A stretch of DNA of 64,000 nt from Sorangium cellulosum So0157-2 (GTDB lineage Bacteria; Myxococcota_A; Polyangia; Polyangiales; Polyangiaceae), in assembly GCF_000418325.1 (NCBI RefSeq), contig NC_021658.1, positions 8,260,001-8,324,000 of the forward strand. The letters are read 5' to 3'. Numbering within the stretch: position 1 is the stretch's first letter; each line of letters begins with the position of its first letter. The notes under the pieces were generated by a model that did no database searches, was not told where the DNA came from, and saw only the letters and a program-made list of their open reading frames with translations. The translations under genes were made by a program, and so were the position numbers. This document shows positions 44,002 through 53,258 of the stretch, piece after piece.

Positions 44002-45054
44002 CTACGGCGCCGCGAGGGCCGCGATCTGCTCGGCCGAGAGGGCGCCGTCGTAGATCCGGAAGTCGTCGATATACGCCTTGAGCAAGGCGTCCGGGAACTG
44101 CGACTTGCCGATGTAGTTGTTCACCGTGGGCGCCAGCCGCGACGGTGTCACGTCGTGCGGAGGCACCGGCGTGGTCGATGCGACGGAGACACCGTCGACC
44201 CACAGCTGGTACGTGCCGCTCGAGATCGTGACCGCCACGTGCTTCCAAACATCGACGGTCAGCGGGTTCGCGACCCTCACGATCGCCTCGTTGCCCACCA
44301 TGTCGACCTGCGTGTAGACCGAGAGACGCAGGGCCCCGGTGTCGTCGAGCGGGGTGAGGAACATGAAGCCGTTGCCGCCGAAATCGAAGATGCGAGACCA
44401 GATGTCGACGCTCTTCAGCTGGACCCACGTCGCGATGGTGAGGTCGTCGAGCTCGTCGGTGAGCCCGTCGGGGAGATCGACGTAGGGGTCGGCGCCCTGC
44501 AGGTTGAGGGCGCCGCCGATTCGCCCCTCCGCGAGCCATCCGGCGCTCCCGACGAGCGTGGCCTCATTCCCGTTGCCCGACGCGTCGTGGGCCACGAGGC
44601 CGGTCTCCTCGTCGAACGTGTAGTGCACGACGAGCCTCGGCTCCGGCCCGGCGCCGCCGCTGCCGCCCGCGCCACCGTCGCCGCCCGCGCCCCCATCGCC
44701 GCCCGCTCCGCCGGTGCCCGTCGCACCGCCGCTGCCGGTCGCACCGCCGTCGCCACCCGCGCCGCCGCTGCCGGTCGCTCCACCGCCCCCGCCTTCACCA
44801 CCGCCGCCCGCGGCGCCGCTGCCGCCATCGCCGCCCGCGCCGCCCGTGCCCGTCGCGCCCCCACCCTCGCCCCCAGAGCCGCTCGTGGTCGAGCCTCCAC
44901 CCGTCGTCGTCGTCGTCGTCGTCGTCGTCCCGCTGCCGCCGCCCCCCGGGTTGTCATCGCTGCTCGAGCCGCATCCGCTGGCCGCTGTTCCCAGCATCGC
45001 GGCCGTGAGCAACGCAGCCCTGAGACCACCCGACAAGATCGATGTCTCTCTCAT
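44002..45054 (-). CDS. LamG-domain surface lipoprotein 1
   Basis: A 350-residue lipoprotein. Signal peptide with lipobox AASGC, then a Thr run and a long Gly-rich linker to about residue 150. The rest is a LamG/concanavalin-type jelly roll: LVVHYTFDEETGLVAHDASG, GGALNLQGADPYVDL, TIATWVQLKS, VDIWSRIFDFG, KHVAVTISSGTYQLWVDG and the end YIDDFRIYDGALSAEQIAAL. LamG_3 domains bind carbohydrates or proteins at the cell surface. The ATG at 45054 is preceded by GGAGG with 5-base spacing; a longer frame upstream is less likely. Paralogue: 46250-47245. No enzyme domain. Confidence 0.85.
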   Translation of the reverse strand: MRETSILSGGLRAALLTAAMLGTAASGCGSSSDDNPGGGGSGTTTTTTTTTGGGSTTSGSGGEGGGATGTGGAGGDGGSGAAGGGGEGGGGGATGSGGAGGDGGATGSGGATGTGGAGGDGGAGGDGGAGGSGGAGPEPRLVVHYTFDEETGLVAHDASGNGNEATLVGSAGWLAEGRIGGALNLQGADPYVDLPDGLTDELDDLTIATWVQLKSVDIWSRIFDFGGNGFMFLTPLDDTGALRLSVYTQVDMVGNEAIVRVANPLTVDVWKHVAVTISSGTYQLWVDGVSVASTTPVPPHDVTPSRLAPTVNNYIGKSQFPDALLKAYIDDFRIYDGALSAEQIAALAAP

Positions 45055-45196
45055 CGCATCCTCCAATAAGGCCAATACTTCGAGCATCCGGGAACGCTCC
45101 GGCGGTGCTCGACGGGGTTGTTGGGGTTCTGCAAAACGCGACGGCGATGACGGCCGTCGTCAAGCTTCAAGCATCCGGTCGAGAGATGAAATCATC

Positions 45197-46150
45197 TCAC
45201 ATACCGCGGAGCAACACCGTACCATACAAGCCGGTCCGGCTCGGCTCCACCGACACGGCGATCGGCCTCTCCTTCGTGGGGCGCAGCAGATACGTCAGCG
45301 CGGCGCCCGCGAGCGCCGCTGCCCCTACACCGAGAGAGATGTCGGCGATCAGGTACCGCGTGCGCACGGCGTCCAGATCGCTGTCGGCGCAGCTCGGACT
45401 GCACGTCTTCTCCAGGCGATCCTGCTCGGACCGGCCCATGAGCCCCCACACCGCGAAGCTCGCCCCGCCCGCGACCCCCAGGCCCGCCAGCACGTAGGTG
45501 AGCGCCGGCACCGGACGGTAGGTCTCCGTGACGCTGGCCTGCGCCGGCGGGACCCGGGCCTCCGCGATCGGCTCGAGCGCGACGTTCAGCTGCTGGAAGC
45601 GCTGCCCCTCGAAGAGGATGATCTCCTTGGACACCGGCTTGTGCCCGGCCTGCTCGACACGGTAGGTGTGCTTCCCCGGATCCAGCTTGAGCGGCGCGCC
45701 GCTCGACGACAGCTCGACCGGCTGGCCGTCGACAAGGATCCTCGACCCGGTGACCTGCTCGCCGCCGCTCGTCACGTTGAACACGACCGACGGCGTCGCC
45801 CGCTCGATCTCATCGACCCACGCCCCGCAATCGCGGAGGACCGGCGCCGGGCAGTCCGACCGGGCGCAGCCCTTCAGCGCGCGGCCCGCCGCGAGCAGCT
45901 GGTGCTCCTTCCGGAGCCGCTGCACCTCGGCGTGCGCGGCGACACATTGCGTGACCGCGGAGGCCGCCCCCGCCTCCGGCGCCGCTGGCCCGCCCGCCGG
46001 CGCCGCTGGCCCGCCCGCCGGCGCCGCGGGCTCGTCCGCCAAGGCCGAGAGCGGCCAGAGCGCGGTCGCCGCCAGCGCGAGCGCCGCCCACCCGCCACGC
46101 CCCGTTCCGGAAGGCTTCCCCCTTCGCAGCATCCCTGTCTCTCCAGCCAT
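45197..46150 (-). CDS. PEGA-domain exported membrane protein
   Basis: A 317-residue protein with a signal peptide (WAALALAATALWPLSALA), a Pro/Ala/Gly linker (PAAPAGG repeats), and a Cys-containing helical part (GRALKGCARSDCPAP). A PEGA-like beta domain spans about 95-185: SRILVDGQPVELSSSGAPLK, LDPGKHTYRVEQAGHKPVSK. Two membrane helices follow (LAGLGVAGGASFAVWGLMG and LGVGAAALAGAALTYLLRP). This is the common architecture of Polyangiales proteins near Ser/Thr kinases. The PEGA domain is thought to bind surface components. The ATG at 46150 has AGGAG about 9 bases upstream. It lies between two LamG lipoproteins on the same strand. Confidence 0.82.
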   Translation of the reverse strand: MAGETGMLRRGKPSGTGRGGWAALALAATALWPLSALADEPAAPAGGPAAPAGGPAAPEAGAASAVTQCVAAHAEVQRLRKEHQLLAAGRALKGCARSDCPAPVLRDCGAWVDEIERATPSVVFNVTSGGEQVTGSRILVDGQPVELSSSGAPLKLDPGKHTYRVEQAGHKPVSKEIILFEGQRFQQLNVALEPIAEARVPPAQASVTETYRPVPALTYVLAGLGVAGGASFAVWGLMGRSEQDRLEKTCSPSCADSDLDAVRTRYLIADISLGVGAAALAGAALTYLLRPTKERPIAVSVEPSRTGLYGTVLLRGM

Positions 46151-46249
46151 CGCGCCGAGCTCCTCGTGTCCGCAGACTCGCACCTGACTGCCTGTCGAGC
46201 AAACTTCCGACCGCCCGCCGAGCGGGCCGACCGCGGCCGGCTCACCCGC

Positions 46250-47245
46250 TCATTGCGCCGCGAGGGCCGCCACCTCGGCCGCCGAGAGCGCGCGATCGTA
46301 GATCCTGAAATCGTCCACGATCCCGATGAGGTAGGGATCGACCGCGAACTGAGAGCGGCCGATGAAGTTCTGCGTCGTGTTCCCCAGATCCGAGGGCCGG
46401 GTGGTGATCAACTCGCTGCTCACCACCTCGGCCCCGTTGATGTACATCGACGAGCGGCTCGGGTTGTAGCTCAGCGTCACCGCGAGGTGCGTCCACTCCT
46501 GGAGCGGCAAGCTTCCATTCATGGTGTATTCCTCGACGCCCGCAGGGGAGTTCAGCGAGAGGCGGACGCCGGTCGGATTCGCCGCCTTCGGGCACACGTA
46601 GAGCCACGCCACATCTCCGGATCCAAAGTCGAAGATCCGCTGCCACCACTGCTGCTCTCCGAGCGAGATCCAGAAGGACACCGTGAGCTCGTTGAGCGTC
46701 TGCAAGACGCCGGGCGGGAGCTCCACGTACTCCTCCTCCCCGGAGAGGGACAGCGCATTGCCGATGTGCCCCTCCACCGACGTCCCCCCCAGGAGGGTCC
46801 CGTCGCGCATGCCGCCGGTGGCGTCCACCGCGATGCCCTCCTCGAGCGCGTCGAACGTGTAATGCAAGAAGAGCCCCGTCTCGAGGTCGATGAGCGGACC
46901 GCCCCCGTCGCCGCCCGCGCCCCCGGCGCCGCCGTCGCCCCCCTCACCTCCGGCGCCCCCGACGCTTGCGGCGCCGCCGTCGCCGCCGACACCTCCGGCG
47001 CCCCCGTCGCCGCCACCGCCACCGGTGGCCCCGGTGCCGTCGCGGCCTCCGGACCCGCTGCTGCTCTGGCTGGAGCTCTGCGTCGCCGAGCCGCCTCCGG
47101 CGCCCGCCGCGCCCTCTTGAAGATAGGACAGGCTTTCCAGCGAGCAGGCCCCGAGGCACAAGGGAGCGAGCGCCAGGAGCGCACGCGCCGCCGGACGAAG
47201 CGCCGCAGGGCCGGCCAGCACCCTTCCACGAACTGCCATGTTCAT
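46250..47245 (-). CDS. LamG-domain surface lipoprotein 2
   Basis: A 331-residue lipoprotein. Signal peptide ending APLCLGAC, then a Ser/Gln/Gly linker to about residue 115 and a LamG jelly roll: LFLHYTFDALEEGIAVDATG, GNALSLSGEEEYVELP, TVSFWISLGEQQWWQRIFDF, THLAVTLSYNPSRSSMYING and the end VDDFRIYDRALSAAEVAAL. GGGAGG is 4 bases before the first of two ATGs. Paralogous to 44002-45054, with which it shares order of motifs but little linker sequence. Probably a carbohydrate-binding surface protein. Confidence 0.85.
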   Translation of the reverse strand: MNMAVRGRVLAGPAALRPAARALLALAPLCLGACSLESLSYLQEGAAGAGGGSATQSSSQSSSGSGGRDGTGATGGGGGDGGAGGVGGDGGAASVGGAGGEGGDGGAGGAGGDGGGPLIDLETGLFLHYTFDALEEGIAVDATGGMRDGTLLGGTSVEGHIGNALSLSGEEEYVELPPGVLQTLNELTVSFWISLGEQQWWQRIFDFGSGDVAWLYVCPKAANPTGVRLSLNSPAGVEEYTMNGSLPLQEWTHLAVTLSYNPSRSSMYINGAEVVSSELITTRPSDLGNTTQNFIGRSQFAVDPYLIGIVDDFRIYDRALSAAEVAALAAQ

Positions 47246-47320
47246 GTCACCTCCCAACCACGATGGACGCCCCGCAGACGCCTGCGATGCCGCTGCCGCG
47301 GCCCGAGGACCACGACCCCC

Positions 47321-47414
47321 ACGGGAACAGACGGGAACAGACGGGAACAGACGGGAACGGGAACAGGAACAGACGGGAACAGACGGGAACAGACGGGAAC
47401 AGACGGGAACAGAG
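47321..47414. repeat. 10-bp tandem repeat upstream of the LamG 2 gene
   Basis: About eight copies of ACGGGAACAG, most exact, with an irregular 12-base break near 47357-47370. The period of 10 is close to one DNA turn. It lies 75 bases upstream of the LamG 2 start, between it and GH43, and shares the CGGGAA core with the 11-bp array at 14291-14394 when that is read on the minus strand. Confidence 0.9.
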
Positions 47415-47472
47415 AAGAAAGGGCCCGGCTCCCCGCCTCGAACCGACGCATCGGCCACCCTCGCATGCCGGC

Positions 47473-48827
47473 TCACGGCCCGCCGGACTCCGGCCAGCCG
47501 TCGGCGCTCCAGCTCATCTCGGCGACGCGAAGGGCGAACATGCCGTCCGCGTCGGCGTCGTACGAATGGTAGATATGATACCAGGACTCACCGGCCTGGA
47601 GCAAGCCGTTGCTGCCAGGCCCTCGCCACCGCGAGCTGCTCGTCAGCACGCGCGAGCCGCCGCCGCTGAGCATGCGGTTCCCGAGCCTGTCCACGTAAGG
47701 ACCGGCGAGCGCCCGGGACCGACCGACCATGATCTTGTACGTGCTGCTCGCGCCGACGCAGCAGGTGTCGAACGAGGCGAACAGGTAATAATAGTCGCCT
47801 CGCCGCACGACGAACGGCGCCTCGATCGCGGTGCTCGGCCGCGCGGCGATCGACGTGAGCGTCCCGTCGACGGGAGCGCCGGCGAGGTCGAGCTGCATGA
47901 GCTTGAGCCCCGACCAGAAGCTCCCGAACACGAGCCAGGGCGTCCCCCGCTCGTCGAGCACGACGCTCGGGTCGATGGCGTTGTAATCGGTGCCCTCGCT
48001 GCAGACGACGGCGCCGTGATCCAGCCAGCGGGTCTCCGGGGCGTCCAGCGAGCCCCTCGTCGCGTGGCCGATGCAGGAGCGGTTCGTCCCGAAGAACGAC
48101 GCCGCGTAATACAGATGATAGAGCCCGCCCCAGTGCGAGATGTCCGGGGCCCAGAGCGCGTCGACGTCGCCCACCGCGCTCGCGACCCAGTCCGGAGTGT
48201 CGCTGAACACGGAGCCGGCGGAGTCCCAGCGCACGAGATCGGTCGAGGTCCGGATCGCGATCCCGGGGCCCGTGGAGAAGACGTAATAGCGATCCCCCGC
48301 CCGGATGATCGACGGGTCGTGCACTCCCTGGACGTCTCCGCCGATATCGAGCGCGACCGGACGCTCCGGCTCCACGGGGCCGCCGCCATCCCCGGCTCCG
48401 CCGGTGCCCGCGCCCGTGCTCGCGCCGCCGGCACCGACTCCCGTGCTCGCGCCCCCGGTGCCGACTCCCGCGCTCGCTCCCCCGGTGCCGACTCCCGCGC
48501 CCGACTCCCGCGCTCGCTGCCGACTCCCGCGCTCGCTCCCCCGGTGCCTCCGCCATGGCCTGTGTCCCCGGCGCCCGCTCCGCCGGCGCCCGCCCCTCCG
48601 GTGCCTGCGCCGGTGCTCGCTCCGCCGGTGCCCGCCCCTCCGGCGCCCGCGCCAGACTCCGCTCCTCCGGTGCCCGCCGCGGCGCCGGACGCCACGCTCG
48701 CCGCCGCCGGCCCGCCGGCGCCGCCCTGGGCTCCGGTGTCGCCGCAGGTCCCGCAGCCGCCCATCACGGCCAGGGCCAGCACGGAGAGCGCTCCCGTACC
48801 CGACGCGGTGTCGACACGCGATCTCAC
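47473..48827 (-). pseudogene. GH43 endo-arabinanase lipoprotein, frameshifted in the linker
   Basis: The catalytic part (minus strand, 47473-48375) is a GH43 arabinanase: base Asp in GVHDPSIIRAGDRYYV, SIDPSVV-like NAIDPSVVLD, and acid Glu in AIEAPFVVRRGDYYY. It would cleave alpha-1,5-arabinan. The lipoprotein signal (ALAVMGGCG, GTG start at 48827) and first Gly-rich linker lie in another frame. The two frames meet at about 48490-48530, in an irregular copy of a 27-bp linker repeat, so a net frameshift separates signal from enzyme. Possibilities: real mutation, sequencing error, or a separate start (GTG at 48375) giving a cytoplasmic enzyme. The GTG overlaps the kinase stop (GTGA). Confidence 0.72.
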
Positions 48828-50623
48828 ATGCACTCGACCTTGAATCGCTTGATCCCCTCGGCGTCGATGGTGTAGGGCGGGTCGCAATTCACGCTGGGCA
48901 GGCTGGACGGCGCAGCGGGCGCGGGCTTGTCCACGGGCGCCGCGGCGGCGCCTCCAGGCGCGGCCGGCTCCTTCGCCGGCGGCTCGGGCGGCTTCGCCGC
49001 CGGCCTGGCCTGCTTCGCGGACCCCCTGGGCTGCTTCGCGGACCGGTCGGCCGGCGTTGCGGGCGACTCGGCCAGCGGCGCGGACAGCTCGGCCGGCTCG
49101 ACGGTCGGCTCGGCCGACCCCGCCGACGGCGCGCCCGACCTCGCGGCCGCGGGCGCGGCGGCCGCCGCCGCCCGCGGCGACGCGAGGCGCGACGGCCGGC
49201 CCGACGGCGGCGCGCCCGGCCCTGCCGGCGAGCCCTGCGCGGTCGTCGGCGATCGCCGGGTGCCGCTGCTGCCGTGGCTCCCGTGCGCGGCGGCCGCCGC
49301 GGCGACGCCGGAGCCCGACGGCGCCCCGGACGCCGGGACGACGGCGGGCCCGACCGGCGCGAGCGACGGCTGCGGCGACGCCGACAACGAGGCGGCGTCC
49401 AGGGACGCAGGCGAGGAGCGCGGGGAACGGGTGGTGGCGGCCGCCACGACGATGCCGCAGCCGATCCCCACCACGGCCGTGGCGAGGAGCGAGCGGGACG
49501 CCCGCTTCAGCCACGGGCGCGGCGCCGGCCCCTGCTCGTCCGTGAGCTTCGAGTCCGAGCCCGTGATCGTGCTGTAGCCGGCGCGCGCGAGCGATTGATC
49601 GAGCGGCGGCGGCGACAGGGTGTCGACCGGCATCGACGCCCGCGCCGTCGCGCCCCGGCGCATCATCTCACGGCCGATGATGCGCTTCGTCTCCGCGCGC
49701 ACGTCCTCGAACTCGCGCGAGACGAACCTGCCGATGTCGCGGTTCGTCACGGGGGTCGAGCCCGCGACGAACGCCTCGAGATCGGCCTCGAGCTCCGCCG
49801 CGGTGGCATAGCGCTGCTCCGGCGCGACCGAGAGGGCCTTGAGGATGATGCGCTCGAGCTCCTCGGGCACGTCGGGCTTGACGTCGCGCGGCCTCGGGAG
49901 CTCCCCGTTCAGCACGCGATGCATGATGGCGATGTCGGTCATGCCCTTCCACATCCGCTCGCCCGTCGCGGCCTCCCAGAGCATCACCCCCACCGCGTAC
50001 AGATCCGCGCGCCGATCGATGGGCCCCCCCTCGATCTGCTCGGCCGGCATGTACCCGATCTTGCCCTTGATCACCCCCGTCGCCGTCTCGACGCTCCCGC
50101 CCGTGAGCTTGGCGATGCCGAAATCGATGAGCTTGACCTGGCCGTCGTAGGTCACGAAGACGTTGTGCGGCGAGACGTCGCGGTGCACGACGTTGAGCGG
50201 CTCGCCGTCGAAGCCGGTGAGCTCGTGGGCATAATGAAGGCCGCGGAGCGCGTCGATGATGACCCGGAGGTGCATCTCCAGCGGGAGCTTGGTGCGCGCC
50301 CGCGACCGGACGATCGAGAGCGACTGGCCCTCGAGGTACTCCATCACGATCGCGGCCCCCCGCGTCGTCTGGACGATCGCGCTCGTCTGGACGATGTTCG
50401 CGTGGTTCAAGCGCGCGGAGAACCGCGCCTCGTTGATGAACATCTCCCGCATCTCGAGGTTGTCGAGGAGGTCGGGCCTGAGAAACTTCAGGACGACGAG
50501 CTTGTCCACGCCCTCCGCGCCGCTCTGCACGGCGAGGAAGACCTGCGCAGTCCCCCCGCGCCCGAGCTCGAGCAAGAGGTGATGCCCCGGGTCGGGCGGT
50601 GTGCTGGACGGGCCCACGTTCAC
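48824..50623 (-). CDS. Membrane Ser/Thr protein kinase (PknB-like)
   Basis: A 599-residue kinase. The cytoplasmic N-terminal catalytic domain has the Gly loop ELGRGGTAQVF, Lys in VVLKFLRP, HRDVSPHNVF (about residue 146), DFG in IDFGIA (about 165) and YMPAEQ. A transmembrane helix lies at about 378-395 (TAVVGIGCGIVVAAA). Outside is a long Ala/Pro/Ser-rich region ending in a short Cys-containing C-terminal unit (CDPPYTIDAEGIKRF) typical of myxobacterial kinases. The GTG at 50623 starts just before the kinase domain; no ribosome site is evident. The stop overlaps the GH43 lipoprotein start, an odd but clear coupling of a sensor kinase to a secreted hydrolase. Confidence 0.88.
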   Translation of the reverse strand: MNVGPSSTPPDPGHHLLLELGRGGTAQVFLAVQSGAEGVDKLVVLKFLRPDLLDNLEMREMFINEARFSARLNHANIVQTSAIVQTTRGAAIVMEYLEGQSLSIVRSRARTKLPLEMHLRVIIDALRGLHYAHELTGFDGEPLNVVHRDVSPHNVFVTYDGQVKLIDFGIAKLTGGSVETATGVIKGKIGYMPAEQIEGGPIDRRADLYAVGVMLWEAATGERMWKGMTDIAIMHRVLNGELPRPRDVKPDVPEELERIILKALSVAPEQRYATAAELEADLEAFVAGSTPVTNRDIGRFVSREFEDVRAETKRIIGREMMRRGATARASMPVDTLSPPPLDQSLARAGYSTITGSDSKLTDEQGPAPRPWLKRASRSLLATAVVGIGCGIVVAAATTRSPRSSPASLDAASLSASPQPSLAPVGPAVVPASGAPSGSGVAAAAAAHGSHGSSGTRRSPTTAQGSPAGPGAPPSGRPSRLASPRAAAAAAPAAARSGAPSAGSAEPTVEPAELSAPLAESPATPADRSAKQPRGSAKQARPAAKPPEPPAKEPAAPGGAAAAPVDKPAPAAPSSLPSVNCDPPYTIDAEGIKRFKVECM

Positions 50624-50854
50624 TGGGCGATGATGGCACGAAAAAAACGAGCGCGACCAGACGGTTTCAGGGGGATCCCGAGCCTTCTTCCGCAATGCAC
50701 TGCATTGTTCCGCCTCCCGTGAGAAGACGCGGGTGCGATAGTGTCGTAGTGTTGTCGGGCCAGGAAGGCGCACCCCCGAACTCCGGCGTCCGCGCGGCGC
50801 GCGGGGTCGGGCGCCGCGCCTCGCATGCGACGCACGGCGGAGCGACCCGCGCCC

Positions 50855-52048
50855 TCAGAGGCGCGCCTCGAGGGAGAGAGAGACGGCGAGGAGCAGGCGG
50901 CCATAGCCGGTGGCGTCGGCGGGGCCCGCGCTGCCGACAATGCGCTCGGGGTACGGGATATCGATGCTGGGGAGCGCGGCGCCGGCGAGGCCGCCGAGGC
51001 GAAGGCCCGCGTGATCGTGGATGAACCAGCGCGCGGCCGCCTCGAGGTGCGGGACGGCCGCCCACGAGGTGCCGGAGAGGCCGTCCCACACCGGCGACTC
51101 GACGCGCGCGTCGTAATCGAGGCGCAGCGCGGACGCGCCAGCCCCGAGCGTCGCGAGCCCGTGCCCGCCCGCGAAGGAGAGCGCGCCGCCCGCCGTGGCG
51201 CCGACGAGGGTGACGCCGTGCTCGATCCACCCGCCGGGGACCTTCCAGGAAGTGCCGCCGAGCGTCGTGGTCCCGCCCGCCGCGACGTACCAGCCGCGGA
51301 AGATCGCGGTTCCGCCGATCGAGAGCGCCGGCGTCAGGGGGACGTCGCCGAAGGCGAAGAGCAGCGTGGGGCCGACCGACGCGACGAGGCGCGCGGGCGG
51401 GCTCGCGCCGTCGGCCGGCTGGGAACGCGTGGTGGGGCGCGAAGCGGGCGCGCGGACGGCTGAGGGCGCGGGGGAGGTCGCCGTCGTGGTCGTCGCGGAG
51501 GCCGCCGGGCCGGCGGAGGGGCCGCTCGCAGGGCCAGCCTTCGAGGGCGGGGGGTCCTGGCTGCCGGCGGGGGCGGCGCCGGTCGGAGGAGGAGCGGCGG
51601 GGGCGTCGCGGTGCAGGAGGCGGGCGCGGAGCAGCTCGACGGCGGCCAGGGCGAGGACCTCGGGGCCATCGCCGCGGCGCACGGCGACCTCGAGCTCGCC
51701 GCCGCCGTGCCGCGCGGCGAGGGCGATCGTCGCGCGCCGGCGGGCGACGACGACGCGCGCGTCGGCGCCCTCGCGCGCGTCGGCCTCCCCGGGGCCGCCG
51801 GTGGTGATGCGCACGCCGAGCGCGAGGAGCTCGTCGCGAACCCGCTGGAACGTCGCGTCCGCCGGGTCGCCGGAGAGGGCCACCGTGGCCCGCGCGGGCG
51901 CGCTGGCGCTGGCGACGGCTCCCTCCGCGGCCGGCGGGGGCGCCGCGCGCGCGACGCCGAGGAGGGCCGGCAGCGCGCCGAGCATCGCCGCGAGGCGGAG
52001 GCCGGCGCGGGCGGCGGCGCGGCGCGCGGGGCGGAGCTCAGGGCGCAT
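50855..52048 (-). CDS. Exported protein with probable outer-membrane beta-barrel
   Basis: A 397-residue protein. Signal peptide (LAAMLGALPALLGVARA), an N-terminal globular part resembling a small periplasmic domain (FQRVRDELLALGVRITTGG, VVARRRATIALAAR), a Pro/Ala/Ser linker and from about 215 a chain of amphipathic beta strands (LVASVGPTLLFAFGDVPL, ALSIGGTAIFRGWYVAAGG, HLEAAARWFIHDHAGLRLGG) ending in LLLAVSLSLEARL, i.e. a terminal strand typical of barrels. The ATG lies inside the 3' end of the FecR-like gene (11-base overlap), so sigma, FecR-like and this protein form one operon. Specific role not known. Confidence 0.75.
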   Translation of the reverse strand: MRPELRPARRAAARAGLRLAAMLGALPALLGVARAAPPPAAEGAVASASAPARATVALSGDPADATFQRVRDELLALGVRITTGGPGEADAREGADARVVVARRRATIALAARHGGGELEVAVRRGDGPEVLALAAVELLRARLLHRDAPAAPPPTGAAPAGSQDPPPSKAGPASGPSAGPAASATTTTATSPAPSAVRAPASRPTTRSQPADGASPPARLVASVGPTLLFAFGDVPLTPALSIGGTAIFRGWYVAAGGTTTLGGTSWKVPGGWIEHGVTLVGATAGGALSFAGGHGLATLGAGASALRLDYDARVESPVWDGLSGTSWAAVPHLEAAARWFIHDHAGLRLGGLAGAALPSIDIPYPERIVGSAGPADATGYGRLLLAVSLSLEARL

Positions 52049-53258
52049 CCGCGATCGAGCGCGCGAGGGGCGCGTAGGCGCCGCGGGGATACTCGGCGAG
52101 GTAGCGGAGCGCCGCGCGGCGCGCGGCCTCACGATCCCGCCGCTGCTGGAGCTCGAGGCTGCGTCCGAGCGCCTGCTCGCGCAGGGCGCCGCCCGGCGCC
52201 TCGCGGAGGTAGGTGTCGAACCAGGACAGCGCGTCGCCGGGATCGCCGAGCTGATCGGCGGCGAGCTTGCCGAGCAGGAACGCCGCGTCGCCGCGCGCGC
52301 CGTGCCGCTGGCGCAGCGCGAGGAGCGCGGCGCGCGCGGCGTGCGGGCGGCCCGCGTAGCGGGCGGCGTCGGCGAGCAGCCGGAGCTCGTCGGGCGCGGC
52401 CCGCGCGAGCACGGCGTCGAGCCCCAGCCGCTCGACGGCCGCGAGCGCCTCCTGGTGGCGCCCCGCGCTCGCCAGCGCCTGCCAGCGCGGCGCTGCGTCC
52501 GCCGCGCCGGGCGCCGGCGCGCGCGCGTCGCGATCCCCGGGCGGCGCCGCGACCGCCGCGGGCGCGCCGGACGCGGGGGCAGCGGCGGCGCCGCTCGGCG
52601 CGGGCTCGCGCGGCGCGGGCTCGCGCGGCGCGGTGAGGTCGAGCCGGTCGCCGGCCGAGAGCCGCGCCGTCCCGAGCTCCGGGCCCGTCACCTCGACGCT
52701 CCCCTCGGCGAGCGCGAGCGTGAACCGCCGCGCCTCGGGGGCCCAGCGCGCCTCGAAGCGCGTCCCGGTCACGCGCACCGCGTAGGGACCGGCGTGGACG
52801 ACCCAGCGCGTGTCGCTCCGGTGGACGACGTGGAAGTCGGCGCCGCCCCGCTCCACGCGCAGCTCCGCGCCGCGCGCGTCGGTCGCGAGGACCTCCAGCG
52901 CGGACGCTGCGTCGAGCCGCACGGAGGTGCCCTCGGCGAAGGTGAAGGCGAGGGGCGCGTCGCGCGCCTCGACCCGCGCGCCCGCGCCCGGGGCATGCGC
53001 GGGCGCGGTGGCCGCGACCGGACCGCCCGCGGGCGCCCAGGCCGTGCGGAAGAGCGCGGCGCCGCCCGCCGCGAGCAGCAGCGCGGCGGCCGCGGCGGCC
53101 CAGACGGCGGGGCGCGCCCGGCGCGGCCGGGCCTCGGCCTCGGCGGCGAAGAGCCGCGCGCGCGCCGCGGCGAGCGTCTCGCCCGGCCTGGCGCGCTGGT
53201 CGGAGGTGCGGGCCACCTCGGACCCGAGGGTCTCGATGCGTCGTGTCACGGGTTCCAT
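52038..53258 (-). CDS. FecR-like membrane protein with C-terminal TPR-like region
   Basis: A 406-residue protein. One membrane helix (VWAAAAAALLLAAGGAALF, about 50-70) after a short cytoplasmic tail, then a FecR-type periplasmic domain (about 95-210: FTFAEGTSVRLDAASALEVL, ELRVERGGADFHV, VRVTGTRFEARW, SAGDRLDL). A Pro/Ala linker leads to helical TPR-like repeats (WQALASAGRHQEALAAVERL, FLLGKLAADQLGDPGDALSW). The start overlaps the end of the sigma gene by 13 bases. FecR proteins act as anti-sigma or signal-transfer proteins; here it is the likely control partner of the ECF sigma factor, with a signal from the cell envelope. Confidence 0.82.
   Translation of the reverse strand: MEPVTRRIETLGSEVARTSDQRARPGETLAAARARLFAAEAEARPRRARPAVWAAAAAALLLAAGGAALFRTAWAPAGGPVAATAPAHAPGAGARVEARDAPLAFTFAEGTSVRLDAASALEVLATDARGAELRVERGGADFHVVHRSDTRWVVHAGPYAVRVTGTRFEARWAPEARRFTLALAEGSVEVTGPELGTARLSAGDRLDLTAPREPAPREPAPSGAAAAPASGAPAAVAAPPGDRDARAPAPGAADAAPRWQALASAGRHQEALAAVERLGLDAVLARAAPDELRLLADAARYAGRPHAARAALLALRQRHGARGDAAFLLGKLAADQLGDPGDALSWFDTYLREAPGGALREQALGRSLELQQRRDREAARRAALRYLAEYPRGAYAPLARSIADAP

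Noticed and set aside
47321..47414. CRISPR array
   Set aside because: Repeat units are contiguous without spacers; the same holds for the array at 14291-14394 and the 24-bp repeats at 4561.
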